Source: Methylobacterium aquaticum (GTDB taxonomy: Bacteria; Pseudomonadota; Alphaproteobacteria; Rhizobiales; Beijerinckiaceae). Taken from it: a stretch of 36,889 nucleotides of DNA. Each line of letters opens with the position of its first letter. Positions within the stretch are counted from its first letter, which is position 1. The translations under genes and the position numbers were made by a program. The notes beneath the pieces were generated by a model. That model had not been told where the DNA came from. It was given only the letters and a program-made list of their open reading frames with translations, and made no database searches. This document shows positions 1 to 7,561 of this stretch, in pieces. The DNA is taken from positions 1 to 36,889 of the forward strand of contig NZ_LABX01000026.1 in assembly GCF_001043915.1 (NCBI RefSeq), given 5' to 3'.

Positions 1-625
1 GGGCGAAGGCCGGGGGACGGGGCGCGCCTGGAGGCCGGAAGGGCGGCTTTCTCGATCAGCATCGTGGGCTCGTGTCTAGCTCAGGTCGGGCCGGGCCCGA
101 ACGGGTTTTTGCGGGGGGCTGCCGGATTGTCGCGGGCGCTCGCGGGGCTGCGAACCGCCTCGCCGCCCGCCCGGCTCGCACCCCTCGGCAGCCTCGCCGC
201 GAGCCCGGACCGTCGCTCGTCGGCGATGGACTTCGCCGGCGGCGGCATGGCAGAAACCGTCTCGCGCGGATTCGATGGCCGCCAGCATCGCGTGGCGCCG
301 GTCTTCGAGCCCAGGACGTTCGGATGCGAGAGGGAGCGCATCGCCCGACAGTCCGGGAGACCGGACGTCGGTTCGTCACGGAAGATCCGGTAGGAAGACG
401 TCCGAGGGGGGCGCATGATGGTGACATGCTCGGGTGTGGCGCTTGTGCGGGAACTCGTCCCCCGATGCGGAGCGGGCATCACCGAGCCAGGCGCGCCTGC
501 GGCAGCGACCCTTCTCCGTGGCTGCAGGTCCGGAGCCGTGTGGCCCCTCGCGCTGCGGCACCGTTCGTGCCGGCAGCGCGGACATTCGCTGATTCACGCC
601 ACCCGCTGACATCTTAAGTGGACCT
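1..625. other. no supportable gene
   Basis: Several overlapping open frames occur on both strands here, but they are arginine- and proline-rich, carry no motif I recognise and look like products of high GC content. The window may begin just after the end of a gene. The only item of note is a weak purine-rich stretch (AAGTGG, about 615-620) just before the glycosyltransferase start at 626. Confidence 0.5.
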
Positions 626-1633
626 ATGCCATTCTCCCTCGTGCGATCGATCTTCAAGAAAGAAACCAAGATGACCGTCGTCGGTGTCGTTAGGACATTG
701 AACGAGGACGACATCATCGAATCCGTTCTCCGCCATCATCTGGTGGAAATGGATCAGATCATCGTGCTGGACGATGGCAGCAACGATCGCACGGTCGAGA
801 TCGTCAAGGGTCTCATCGACGAGAGGATGCCGATCGAGCTGATCGAGAGGCGGTGCGTCATCTTCGATGAGAGCAATCGGAACACGTTTCTTTTCGACTA
901 CGCCCGAAGCAAGTACGATGCCGCCTGGGTCATCTTCTTCGACGCCGACGAGTTCATCGACATGCGAGGCGTCGGCGTCCCGCTCCGGAGCTACCTGCAG
1001 GCGGTCGGGCCCGACGTCGACGGGATCCAGGTCCGCTTGGTGAACTACATCGACGCCGCGAGCGATGATGCCGACGAGATCGTGGTGCCCAGGCGCATGG
1101 TCTGGCGTCACAAGACGCCGCATGACGTCCACAAGATCATGATGCGCGCGCTTCCCGGGGTGACGATCCATGCCGGGAATCACAACGCGCATCGGGAGTC
1201 CGGCAAGGCGCTCAACGTCGTCCAGGAGCCCGACATCGTCCTGGCGCATTATCCGCGCCGCTCCGGATGGCACGACATCTACAAATGGGTCATCGGCCGC
1301 TTGAAGATCACGGCGGCAGGAGCGCGCGAGACCTCCGCCGGACGGGGCAGCCACTACATCGCGCCGTTCGAGCTCCTCATGAACCGGCCGGCCGAGCTGC
1401 TTGGCAGCGGCTACTTCTTCAATCCCGAGCCCGATCTCGCGATCATGGAACGCAACCCGATCGCCTATGCGGGCGGCGACCTGTCCTTCACCCACAAAAC
1501 AGATTACAAGATGAAATGTATAAGCATGGTCTTAAAATACTCCATGGAATTGGCGACCGAATTTGGTCATCTCGTGGACACCAACGAGGCCGTCCGGGCT
1601 CGCGTCGCGCAAAGCCTGAGGATCGACAAATGA
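626..1633 (+). CDS. family 2-like glycosyltransferase
   Basis: Predicted cytoplasmic glycosyltransferase of 335 residues, probably adding a sugar to a surface polysaccharide or glycan. The N-terminal half has the GT-A signature: a beta strand and asparagine-bearing loop (VVRTLNEDD, about 21-29), the LDDGSNDRT motif (48-56) and a DAD metal-binding triplet (106-108) inside FFDADEFID. The pattern resembles the Glyco_tranf_2_4 group. Two starts are possible: ATG 626, or ATG 671, which begins MTVVGVV right at the first strand; neither has a strong ribosome site. The last codon overlaps the start of the next gene (ATGA), so the two are probably translationally coupled. The final 80 bp or so are less GC-rich than the rest. 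The donor and acceptor sugars cannot be told from the sequence. Confidence 0.82.
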   Translation: MPFSLVRSIFKKETKMTVVGVVRTLNEDDIIESVLRHHLVEMDQIIVLDDGSNDRTVEIVKGLIDERMPIELIERRCVIFDESNRNTFLFDYARSKYDAAWVIFFDADEFIDMRGVGVPLRSYLQAVGPDVDGIQVRLVNYIDAASDDADEIVVPRRMVWRHKTPHDVHKIMMRALPGVTIHAGNHNAHRESGKALNVVQEPDIVLAHYPRRSGWHDIYKWVIGRLKITAAGARETSAGRGSHYIAPFELLMNRPAELLGSGYFFNPEPDLAIMERNPIAYAGGDLSFTHKTDYKMKCISMVLKYSMELATEFGHLVDTNEAVRARVAQSLRIDK

Positions 1634-2391
1634 TCCGGATCACGCCCGGCCTCCTGCAGACGCTCACTGCCAAGGGCGTCGAGTGCCATCTGACGGCGGA
1701 CAAGGACCACGTCTCGCCCAACGCCTGTTTCGAGCCGCCGTGCGGCGTGAAGCGTCTCGACTTCATGCATTCGTCGCGGCTCGGCGCTTTCAGCTACGGC
1801 GTGAGCGGCTTCGTCTCCGAGACGACAATCGGCCGGTACGTCTCCATGGGTGAGATGGTGCAGATCGGTCGCGGCGCGCATCCCATCTTGTGGATGAGCA
1901 CAAGCCCGTTCTTCTACGCCTATGGCGGTGGGATGTTCGGCGTCGGCCACGACTTTCCCGACGCCGACCGGTACCATGCGTTCCGGCCCGGGCCGCCGGG
2001 GACGATTCCCGTCCGCAACCCGCGGACGATGCCGGACGTGCTGGTGGCCACCGAGATCGGCCACGACGTCTGGGTCGGGCACGGGGCGTTCATCGGCCAG
2101 GGCGTCAAGGTCGGCAACGGAGCCGTCGTCGCCGGTCATTCGGTGGTGGTGAAGGACGTCCCCGACTACGCGATCGTCGCGGGCAACCCGGCCGAAATCA
2201 AGGGATTTCGCTTCGGCCCGAAGCAGATCGCGGCGCTGCTCGAACTCGAGTGGTGGAATTACGCGCCCTGGCAGCTCGAGGGCGTTCCGTTCGGGGAGAT
2301 CGACGCCGCCATCGCCCGGCTGCAGCAGATCGTCCCGCATCTCTCGCGGTACGAGCCGGGCTGGGTCCGGGTGGGCGATCTGTCGCCATAG
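1630..2391 (+). CDS. hexapeptide-repeat O-acetyltransferase (XAT-like)
   Basis: Putative acyl-CoA-dependent O-acetyltransferase, 253 residues, with a left-handed parallel beta-helix. Hexapeptide turns run from about 142 to 190 (IGHDVWVGHG, IGQGVKVGNG, VVAGHSVV) and end in the usual VPDYAIVAGNPAEI cap. An IGRGAHP segment with His84 matches the catalytic histidine position of the xenobiotic acyltransferase group. The start is ATG 1630, because it overlaps the stop of the glycosyltransferase by four bases (ATGA); an in-frame extension upstream would lie entirely within that gene. The enzyme probably acetylates the sugar added by its partner or another surface glycan. An antibiotic acetyltransferase role is possible for this fold but unlikely given the neighbour. 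Confidence 0.85.
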   Translation: MIRITPGLLQTLTAKGVECHLTADKDHVSPNACFEPPCGVKRLDFMHSSRLGAFSYGVSGFVSETTIGRYVSMGEMVQIGRGAHPILWMSTSPFFYAYGGGMFGVGHDFPDADRYHAFRPGPPGTIPVRNPRTMPDVLVATEIGHDVWVGHGAFIGQGVKVGNGAVVAGHSVVVKDVPDYAIVAGNPAEIKGFRFGPKQIAALLELEWWNYAPWQLEGVPFGEIDAAIARLQQIVPHLSRYEPGWVRVGDLSP

Positions 2392-2470
2392 GCGCCGGTT
2401 TCCCCCGATCACGCAAAGCCCGACCTGCCCGCCGCCAGCCTCCCGTCGGGTGAAAGCCCGGACCGGAGCC

Positions 2471-2501
2471 GCCCGGCGCCCGCAGGCGGTGCGCGCCGGG
2501 C
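2471..2501. terminator. possible bidirectional terminator
   Basis: Inverted repeat GCCCGGCGC (2471-2479) and GCGCCGGGC (2493-2501), a 9-bp all-GC stem with a 13-nt loop, lies between two genes that converge (stops at 2391 and 2551). There is no T tract, so assignment as a terminator rests on position alone. Confidence 0.4.
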
Positions 2502-2550
2502 CTCGCGATGCTTGCGGTCCTGTTTCCCGATCCTTCGCGCCGCCCGAGGC

Positions 2551-3282
2551 TCATGGACCGACGAACAGCGACGCCTCGAAGCCGTCCAGGATCGTCCGGG
2601 CCTCGATGATCGTGCGGCCGTCGTAGAAGCGCGCGCAGGCCGCGTCGTCCATGTCGATCCCGCGGTACTTGTCGAGGATCTCGTAGTAGTTCCTCTCCAG
2701 GATCGTCGAGGACGGATCCAGGTTGGTGATGCAGATGCTGCCTGTCGGGCGCACGTCGACGGCGGTCACCCGCAGGTCGGGGCGGTAGCGCTCCAGGATC
2801 GGCAGCAGCTTCCAGACGTCTCCGGTCCACCATCCGGCCAAGTCCTGGTTCGATCGGGCCGCCGGGTCATGGGCGCGTTCGGTCATCTCGGCGTTGGCAG
2901 GTAGGCAATCGTCCAGCAGGATCACGCCGTGGCGATGCGTCGCCTTCTCGCTGTTGATGAAGTCGCGCAGCAGGTACTCGAACTGGTGCAGGCCGTCCAG
3001 GAAGATCACGTCGATGGGCGCGTTGATGATCCTGCTTGGATCGTAGTCGCGAAAGAAGACATCGCTGGTCATCTGGTAGAGGTGGAGATTCGTCTTCTTC
3101 CCGATGACGTCGCCGTTGAGCTGGAAGGCCGGATCGACGCCGATGCTCGGGCAGTCGATCCGCGACAGGGTGGTGCCGTCCCTGACGCCAACCTCCAGAT
3201 AGCCCCTCGCGTTCTTGGCGCGCGCGATCGCGGCGATGAAATCGCTGTACAGGGGGCCGGAATGCCAGTGGGTGAAGGCCAT
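2551..3282 (-). CDS. class I SAM-dependent methyltransferase
   Basis: Predicted soluble methyltransferase of 243 residues. The glycine-rich SAM-binding motif I is YLEVGVRDGTTL (about 28-39), followed by an acidic strand end (GVDPAF). IDVIFLDGLHQFEYLLRDF (about 88-106) is the motif seen in the Methyltransf_24 group found near glycosyltransferases and O-antigen loci. It is encoded opposite to the glycosyltransferase pair and converges on it. The likely substrate is a sugar or glycan, inferred only from the neighbourhood. The start is MAFTHWHSG; upstream lies an inverted-repeat hairpin at 3369-3413. Confidence 0.78.
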   Translation of the reverse strand: MAFTHWHSGPLYSDFIAAIARAKNARGYLEVGVRDGTTLSRIDCPSIGVDPAFQLNGDVIGKKTNLHLYQMTSDVFFRDYDPSRIINAPIDVIFLDGLHQFEYLLRDFINSEKATHRHGVILLDDCLPANAEMTERAHDPAARSNQDLAGWWTGDVWKLLPILERYRPDLRVTAVDVRPTGSICITNLDPSSTILERNYYEILDKYRGIDMDDAACARFYDGRTIIEARTILDGFEASLFVGP

Positions 3283-3368
3283 CGTCGTCCGTTCCGGGGC
3301 AATCGGGATCGATGCGGCGCGCGGCGGCCCGACCCCGCCGGGCGCGCCGTCGCGCGGGCTCGCCTTAA

Positions 3369-3413
3369 GCAGATTTCGCCGAAGTGGTCACCGGTTCGGC
3401 GGCAAAAATCTGC
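3369..3413. repeat. hairpin repeat with GTGGNNACCGG loop
   Basis: Arms GCAGATTT (3369-3376) and AAATCTGC (3406-3413) enclose inner arms GCCGAA and TTCGGC, with the loop GTGGTCACCGG between them. The same loop and the same two-tier architecture occur in the 105-bp MITEs at 20948, 23681 and 24222, where the arms are GCATTTT/AAAATGC and CGACGAA/TTCGTCG. This is therefore a relative of one half of those elements. It lies about 90 bp upstream of the methyltransferase start. Confidence 0.7.
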
Positions 3414-3468
3414 GATCCAACAACAACCGAAGCGGACGAAGCGGTGGCCTGCCAACGCAAGTCTGCTG

Positions 3469-3602
3469 AGTTGGCCGAGCTGCCGGGGGGCCGCGGTCGA
3501 GCACGTTGAACGCCGCCCGCCCCGGCGGGGGCCTCTCGACCGAGCGGAACAGGTGGCCCAGTTCCCCCAGCACCTCGAAGGAGCGGCGCGACAGGGCGCC
3601 GG
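3469..3602 (-). pseudogene. duplicated 3' end of the PBP gene
   Basis: A second copy of the last ~45 codons of the class A PBP whose intact gene ends at 4439. The block 3495-3602 matches 4471-4578 with about 10 mismatches in 108 bp, and weaker similarity continues to the stop codon. Read on the minus strand it gives GALSRRSFEVLGELGHLFRS, against GALSRRSFEVLGGLGQLFRS in the intact gene; the last residues are frameshifted. It is in the same orientation as the intact gene and separated from it by the acyltransferase gene. It probably marks an insertion or recombination at the PBP 3' end. Confidence 0.85.
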
Positions 3603-3667
3603 GCGTGTCCGATGGATCGCGTCGCGATGCGGAAACCGGCTTCGCTCAATCGCCGCGCGGGCTCGCC

Positions 3668-3704
3668 GAGACGGTTTCCGGGCGGATCGTTCGGAAACCG
3701 TCTC
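3668..3704 (-). terminator. hairpin overlapping acyltransferase stop
   Basis: Perfect 13-bp arms GAGACGGTTTCCG (3668-3680) and CGGAAACCGTCTC (3692-3704) with an 11-nt loop. The structure begins within the stop codon of the minus-strand acyltransferase (3703-3705). It probably stops transcription of that gene, although no T run follows. Confidence 0.5.
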
Positions 3705-4296
3705 AATGCTCCCAGCGGATGTTCTTCCGGACGACCTTGGCCGGCATGCCCGCCAGGAGCGAGTTCGGCGGGAAGCTGCCGTTGACGACGCTGCCCCACC
3801 CGACGACGCTCTCGGACCGGATATGCGCGCCGCGCAGGACGACCGCGCGCGGCGCGATCCAGACCTTGTCCTCGATCGTGACGTCCAGCGCCGGGTTCAG
3901 GCGCCGTCCGCTCTTCCGGTCGAGGATCTTGTGGACGTCGCTCGCCATGATCGTGACGTCGGGGGCGAACAGACAGAAATTCCCGATGCGGATCGAGGCC
4001 CGTTCGTGGCTGGTGATCTGAACCATCCCGTTGATGCCGAGGCCGCGGCCGATGACGATCTGCGCTCCCTCGGCAACCGCGTGGATCGACAGAGTGCCCA
4101 GGATCCCGTCGTCTCCGAGTTCGATCCTGGCGCCTCCCGCGACCGAGAAGAACACCGTCCCGGCGATGCGTTGTCGCGCGATCCTCACGACGTTGTTTTC
4201 GCCGGCGATCGAGATATGGCCGTTCCCGGCATCCAGAAACGCGGCGTCGATGTCGACAAGGTTGTTCGGGCTCTCCATGCTGACGTGGATTGGCAT
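3703..4296 (-). CDS. left-handed beta-helix acyltransferase (WcaF/LacA-like)
   Basis: Predicted O-acetyltransferase of 197 residues acting on a surface glycan. Almost the whole chain is hexapeptide-like coil: IGRGLGINGMVQI, IRIGNFCLFAPDVTI, VTIEDKVWIAPRAVVL, then the SLLAGMPAKVVRKNI cap. The segment MASDVHKILDRKSGRR carries the histidine expected at the active site of the maltose/galactoside acetyltransferase group. The start is placed at ATG 4296 (MPIHVSMESPNN), with AGGA about 12 bases upstream; ATG 4278 is the alternative. The longer open frame upstream is only the PBP gene read out of frame. The gene sits between two copies of the PBP 3' end, suggesting it arrived as a cassette. Confidence 0.78.
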   Translation of the reverse strand: MPIHVSMESPNNLVDIDAAFLDAGNGHISIAGENNVVRIARQRIAGTVFFSVAGGARIELGDDGILGTLSIHAVAEGAQIVIGRGLGINGMVQITSHERASIRIGNFCLFAPDVTIMASDVHKILDRKSGRRLNPALDVTIEDKVWIAPRAVVLRGAHIRSESVVGWGSVVNGSFPPNSLLAGMPAKVVRKNIRWEH

Positions 4297-4438
4297 CGAT
4301 CGAAAATTGTCCTGATACAAGATATGCCGCAGACGGGGCTGCGTTGTCGGTCTCGCTCGGACACGCCGGCGCGGCGGATGGCGCGGCCTTGCCATGTGTC
4401 GGTCGTCGCGCCCTGGCGAGGGTGACGGGCCCCGCCGG

Positions 4439-6664
4439 TCAGTTGGACGAATTGCCGGCGGAGCCGGACCGGTCGAGCACGTTGAACGCCGCCCGTCCCG
4501 GCCGCGGGCTGTCCACCGACCGGAACAGCTGGCCCAGGCCCCCCAGCACCTCGAAGGAGCGGCGCGACAGGGCGCCGGCCGGCGCGCCGGGGGGCGGCGT
4601 GGTCGGGGCGGCGGCTTGCGCATTGCGGGCGGCGGCCTTGTCCGACTCGAAGCCCGGCAGGGGCTTCAGCTCGATGCCCTGATGGGCCGGGGCCATCACC
4701 TCGTGGAAGGTGATCGCCGGCAGCGAGCCGCCGGTCAGGTTCTTGGTCGAGGAATGATCGTCGTTGCCGTACCAGACGGCGGTCACGAGGTTGCCGGTAT
4801 AGCCGACGAACCAGGCGTCGCGGTAGGCGTTGGTGGTCCCCGACTTGCCGGCGGTGCGGACGCCCTCCACGGCCGCCTTGCGGCCGGTGCCCTCGTCGAC
4901 GACCTTGTTGAGCATGAAGTTCATGTCGGCGACGACCCGGGTCGACAGGAGCTGCTCGGGCGGCGCCTCGCTGGCGTCGTGGCGGTAGATCACCTCGCCG
5001 GCACCGGTGCGGATCTCGGTCGCCGCATAAGGCTTGGCCCGCTTGCCGCCATTGGCGAAGACCGCGTAGCCGGCCGCCTGGTCGATCACCGTCACCTCGG
5101 CCGAGCCGATCGGCAGCGAGACCGAATCGACCAGGTTCGAGGTGATGCCCATCTTGTGGGCGAGCGTGATGATCTTGGCCCGGCCGAGCTTGGCCGCGCG
5201 GGCGTCGTGGCTCTCGCCGAGCTGCTTGCCCATGGCGATCGAGAACTGCACCGGGATGGTGTTGATCGATTTCGCCACCGCGACCCAGAGCGGCACGGTT
5301 CCGGCAAAGGAGCGGCCGTAATTCGCCGGGCACCAGTTGCCGATGCAGACCGGACGGTCGACGACCTTGCTCTCCGGCCGCCACTGCCCGGTGGCGAGGG
5401 CCGCGGCATAGACGTAGGGCTTGAACGACGAGCCGGGCTGGCGCAGCGCGTCGGTGGCGCGGTTGAACTGGCTCTGGCCGTAATCGGCCCCGCCGACCAT
5501 CGCCCGCACCGCCCCGTCCGGGTCCATGGTGACGAGGGCGGCCTGCTCGACGTCGAAGGCGTCGCCGAACTGGCGCAAGACGTTCTCGACCGCCTGGTCG
5601 GCCCGCTTCTGGATCGAAAGGTCGAGCGGGGTCTTCACGACCAGCACCCGCTCCTTCTTCAGCTTGCCCTCGTCGGCGAGCTTCTTGATCTCGTTGAAGG
5701 CCCAGTCGAGGTAGTAATCGGCGCTGATGTCGCGCGAGCGGGTCACCGGGGTCGCCGGGTTGCGCAGGGCCGACTGGATCTGGCCTTCCGTCAGGTAGCC
5801 GGCCTCCACCATGTTGTGCAGCACGTCCGCCGCGCGGGCGCGGGCCGCCGGCAGGTTCACGTGCGGGGCATACTTCGTCGGCGCCTTGAACAGGCCGGCC
5901 AGCATGGCGGCTTCCGGCAGAGTGATGTCCTTGAGGCTCTTGCCGAAATAGTAATCTGCCGCGGCCGCCGCCCCGAACGTGCCGCCGCCCATATAGGCCC
6001 GGTCGAGGTAGAGCTTCAGGATCTCGTTCTTGGTCAGATGGAATTCGAGCCAGAGGGCCAGGAACGCCTCGTTGATCTTGCGCTCGAGCGAGCGCTCGTT
6101 CGACAGGAACAGGTTCTTGGCGAGCTGCTGCGACAACGACGAGCCGCCCTGGACGTGGCCGCCGCCGCGCGCATTCACCGTCACGGCACGGAGCGTGCCG
6201 ATCGGATCGATGCCCCAATGCTCGTAGAAGCGCCGGTCCTCGGTCGAGATCAGCGCCTTGATGAGGGTGTCGGGAAACTCGTCGATGCGCAGCGAATCGT
6301 CGTGCTTGATGCCCCGCCGCCCCACCTCGGTGCCGTAGCGGTCGAGGAAGGTCACGGCGAGGTCCGGCGCCTTCAGCCAGTTCTCGCTGGTCTGGTTGAA
6401 GGCGGATTGGGCGAGGGTCAGCATCACCACGCCGCCGGCGAGCCCGAGGGTCACGCCCTCGCTCGCCAGGTCGAGGACGAGGCGCGTGACGCCCGTGACC
6501 CGGAACCGGCGCTGGATCCGCTCGGCGAAGCGCCCATAGGCTTCGCCGAACGACCGGCCGCCCGTGTAGAGGCCGTCGTTCAGCCAGGCGTCGAAGCCGA
6601 GCATCCCGCGGGACAGGCGGGTCCGGATCTGGGTCAGCCGGTGGGTGGGCCGGTTCTCGGGCAC
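4439..6664 (-). CDS. class A penicillin-binding protein (PBP1A family)
   Basis: Bifunctional peptidoglycan glycosyltransferase/transpeptidase, 741 residues, anchored in the inner membrane by one segment (about 60-86) with the catalytic domains in the periplasm. The GT51 domain has STEDRRFYEHWGIDP with catalytic Glu142, and QGGSSLSQQLAKNL (172-185). The transpeptidase has all three motifs: SSFK (Ser412-Lys415), SIN (466-468) and KSGT (607-610). The C-terminal tail after about 670 is Ala/Pro-rich and low complexity. The start is GTG 6664 (MPENRPTHR), because GAGGA lies nine bases upstream; the open frame continues far upstream without support. The final ~45 codons exist in a second, diverged copy at 3469-3602. 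Confidence 0.93.
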   Translation of the reverse strand: MPENRPTHRLTQIRTRLSRGMLGFDAWLNDGLYTGGRSFGEAYGRFAERIQRRFRVTGVTRLVLDLASEGVTLGLAGGVVMLTLAQSAFNQTSENWLKAPDLAVTFLDRYGTEVGRRGIKHDDSLRIDEFPDTLIKALISTEDRRFYEHWGIDPIGTLRAVTVNARGGGHVQGGSSLSQQLAKNLFLSNERSLERKINEAFLALWLEFHLTKNEILKLYLDRAYMGGGTFGAAAAADYYFGKSLKDITLPEAAMLAGLFKAPTKYAPHVNLPAARARAADVLHNMVEAGYLTEGQIQSALRNPATPVTRSRDISADYYLDWAFNEIKKLADEGKLKKERVLVVKTPLDLSIQKRADQAVENVLRQFGDAFDVEQAALVTMDPDGAVRAMVGGADYGQSQFNRATDALRQPGSSFKPYVYAAALATGQWRPESKVVDRPVCIGNWCPANYGRSFAGTVPLWVAVAKSINTIPVQFSIAMGKQLGESHDARAAKLGRAKIITLAHKMGITSNLVDSVSLPIGSAEVTVIDQAAGYAVFANGGKRAKPYAATEIRTGAGEVIYRHDASEAPPEQLLSTRVVADMNFMLNKVVDEGTGRKAAVEGVRTAGKSGTTNAYRDAWFVGYTGNLVTAVWYGNDDHSSTKNLTGGSLPAITFHEVMAPAHQGIELKPLPGFESDKAAARNAQAAAPTTPPPGAPAGALSRRSFEVLGGLGQLFRSVDSPRPGRAAFNVLDRSGSAGNSSN

Positions 6665-6940
6665 GTCGGCAAGTCCTCGGGCGGGAGCGAGTTCGAGGTC
6701 TAGCAAGCCTCGCCTCCGAGCGCGAGGCCGGGTGCGCGACCTGGAGACTGCGGCCCGGGAGCCGGTCGCAGGCTTCTGCGACCAATATGGGGCGCCCGCC
6801 CGCCGACACGAGGTCGCAGGATTGCGGAGGTGGCCCCGGCCGTGCTTGCCCCGGGCGGCGGAGCGCGGCACAGGAGGGGCGTTCCCGCCCCGTCCCGCCT
6901 CCGCGCCGTCGATCCGGCGCCTCGAAAGCCGTGAACAGCC

Positions 6941-7513
6941 GTGGCCCAAGCCCGCAGCAAGCCCCCGCGCCCGCCCGCCTCCCTCAAGGCCGCGACGCCG
7001 TTCTGGCGTGAGAAGAGCCTGGAGGCGATGAGCCCCGAGGAGTGGGAGAGCCTGTGCGACGGCTGCGGCCGCTGCTGCCTCCTCAAGCTCGAGGACGAGG
7101 ATTCGGGCGAGATCCACTACACCGATATCGGCTGCACGCTGCTGGATGCCGGAACCTGTCGCTGCCGCGACTATGCGCGCCGCCAGCGCAGGGTGCCCGA
7201 TTGCGTCCGGCTGACGCCCGAGGCGGTGCGCAGCCTGCCCTGGCTGCCGCCGACCTGCGGCTACCGCCTCGTGCGGGACGGGCGCGACCTGCCCTGGTGG
7301 CATCCCCTGGTCTCCGGCACCCGCCGCACCGTGCACGAGGCCGGCATCTCGGTCCGCGGCAAGGTCAGCGGTACCGAGGAGGAGTTCGAGACCGAGGAGT
7401 TGTTGGACCGCATCGTCGACTGGCCGGGCCAGGATCCCGAGATGCAAGATCCCGAGATGCAAGATTCCGAGATGCAGGATCTCCCGGGCCCGGACCCGCA
7501 GGCCGGCGCCTGA
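6941..7513 (+). CDS. UPF0260/YcgN-family CxxCxxCC protein
   Basis: Cytoplasmic protein of 190 residues of the UPF0260 (YcgN) family, related to the YkgJ-type cysteine-cluster proteins and presumed to bind zinc or an Fe-S cluster; the biochemical role is not known. CDGCGRCC (Cys39, 42, 45, 46) is followed by Cys65, 73, 75, 88 and 106, all within the family core, with [10 protein letters not shown] and HPLVSG segments typical of the family. The start is GTG (MAQARSKPP). The C-terminus carries a five-residue repeat ([15 protein letters not shown]) encoded by three 15-bp units at 7433-7477, which is not part of the core and may vary in number between strains. Confidence 0.85.
   Translation: MAQARSKPPRPPASLKAATPFWREKSLEAMSPEEWESLCDGCGRCCLLKLEDEDSGEIHYTDIGCTLLDAGTCRCRDYARRQRRVPDCVRLTPEAVRSLPWLPPTCGYRLVRDGRDLPWWHPLVSGTRRTVHEAGISVRGKVSGTEEEFETEELLDRIVDWPGQDPEMQDPEMQDSEMQDLPGPDPQAGA
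7433..7477 (+). repeat. 15-bp tandem repeat inside UPF0260 gene
   Basis: Three units of GATCCCGAGATGCAA, the third with two changes, at 7433-7447, 7448-7462 and 7463-7477. The unit length keeps the reading frame and adds five residues per copy to the tail. Confidence 0.85.
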
Positions 7514-7561
7514 GCGGCGCCGGCTCGACCGCAAGGACGGCGCGCACGGAAAGCCGGCGGT

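Noticed and set aside
64..617. Several ORFs of 60-181 residues in the first 625 bases
   Set aside because: They overlap on both strands, are Arg/Pro/Ala-rich and have no recognisable domain.
1267..1629. Upstream extension of the hexapeptide acetyltransferase
   Set aside because: It would overlap the glycosyltransferase for 360 bases; the ATGA overlap at 1630 is the normal arrangement for coupled genes.
4394..6703. 769-residue plus-strand open frame
   Set aside because: Antisense to the PBP gene, which has all catalytic motifs; the composition is typical of a reverse-frame shadow.
6665..7534. N-terminal extension of the PBP to 1031 residues
   Set aside because: The extension overlaps the UPF0260 gene on the other strand, has no similarity and lacks a ribosome site; GTG 6664 has GAGGA nine bases upstream.
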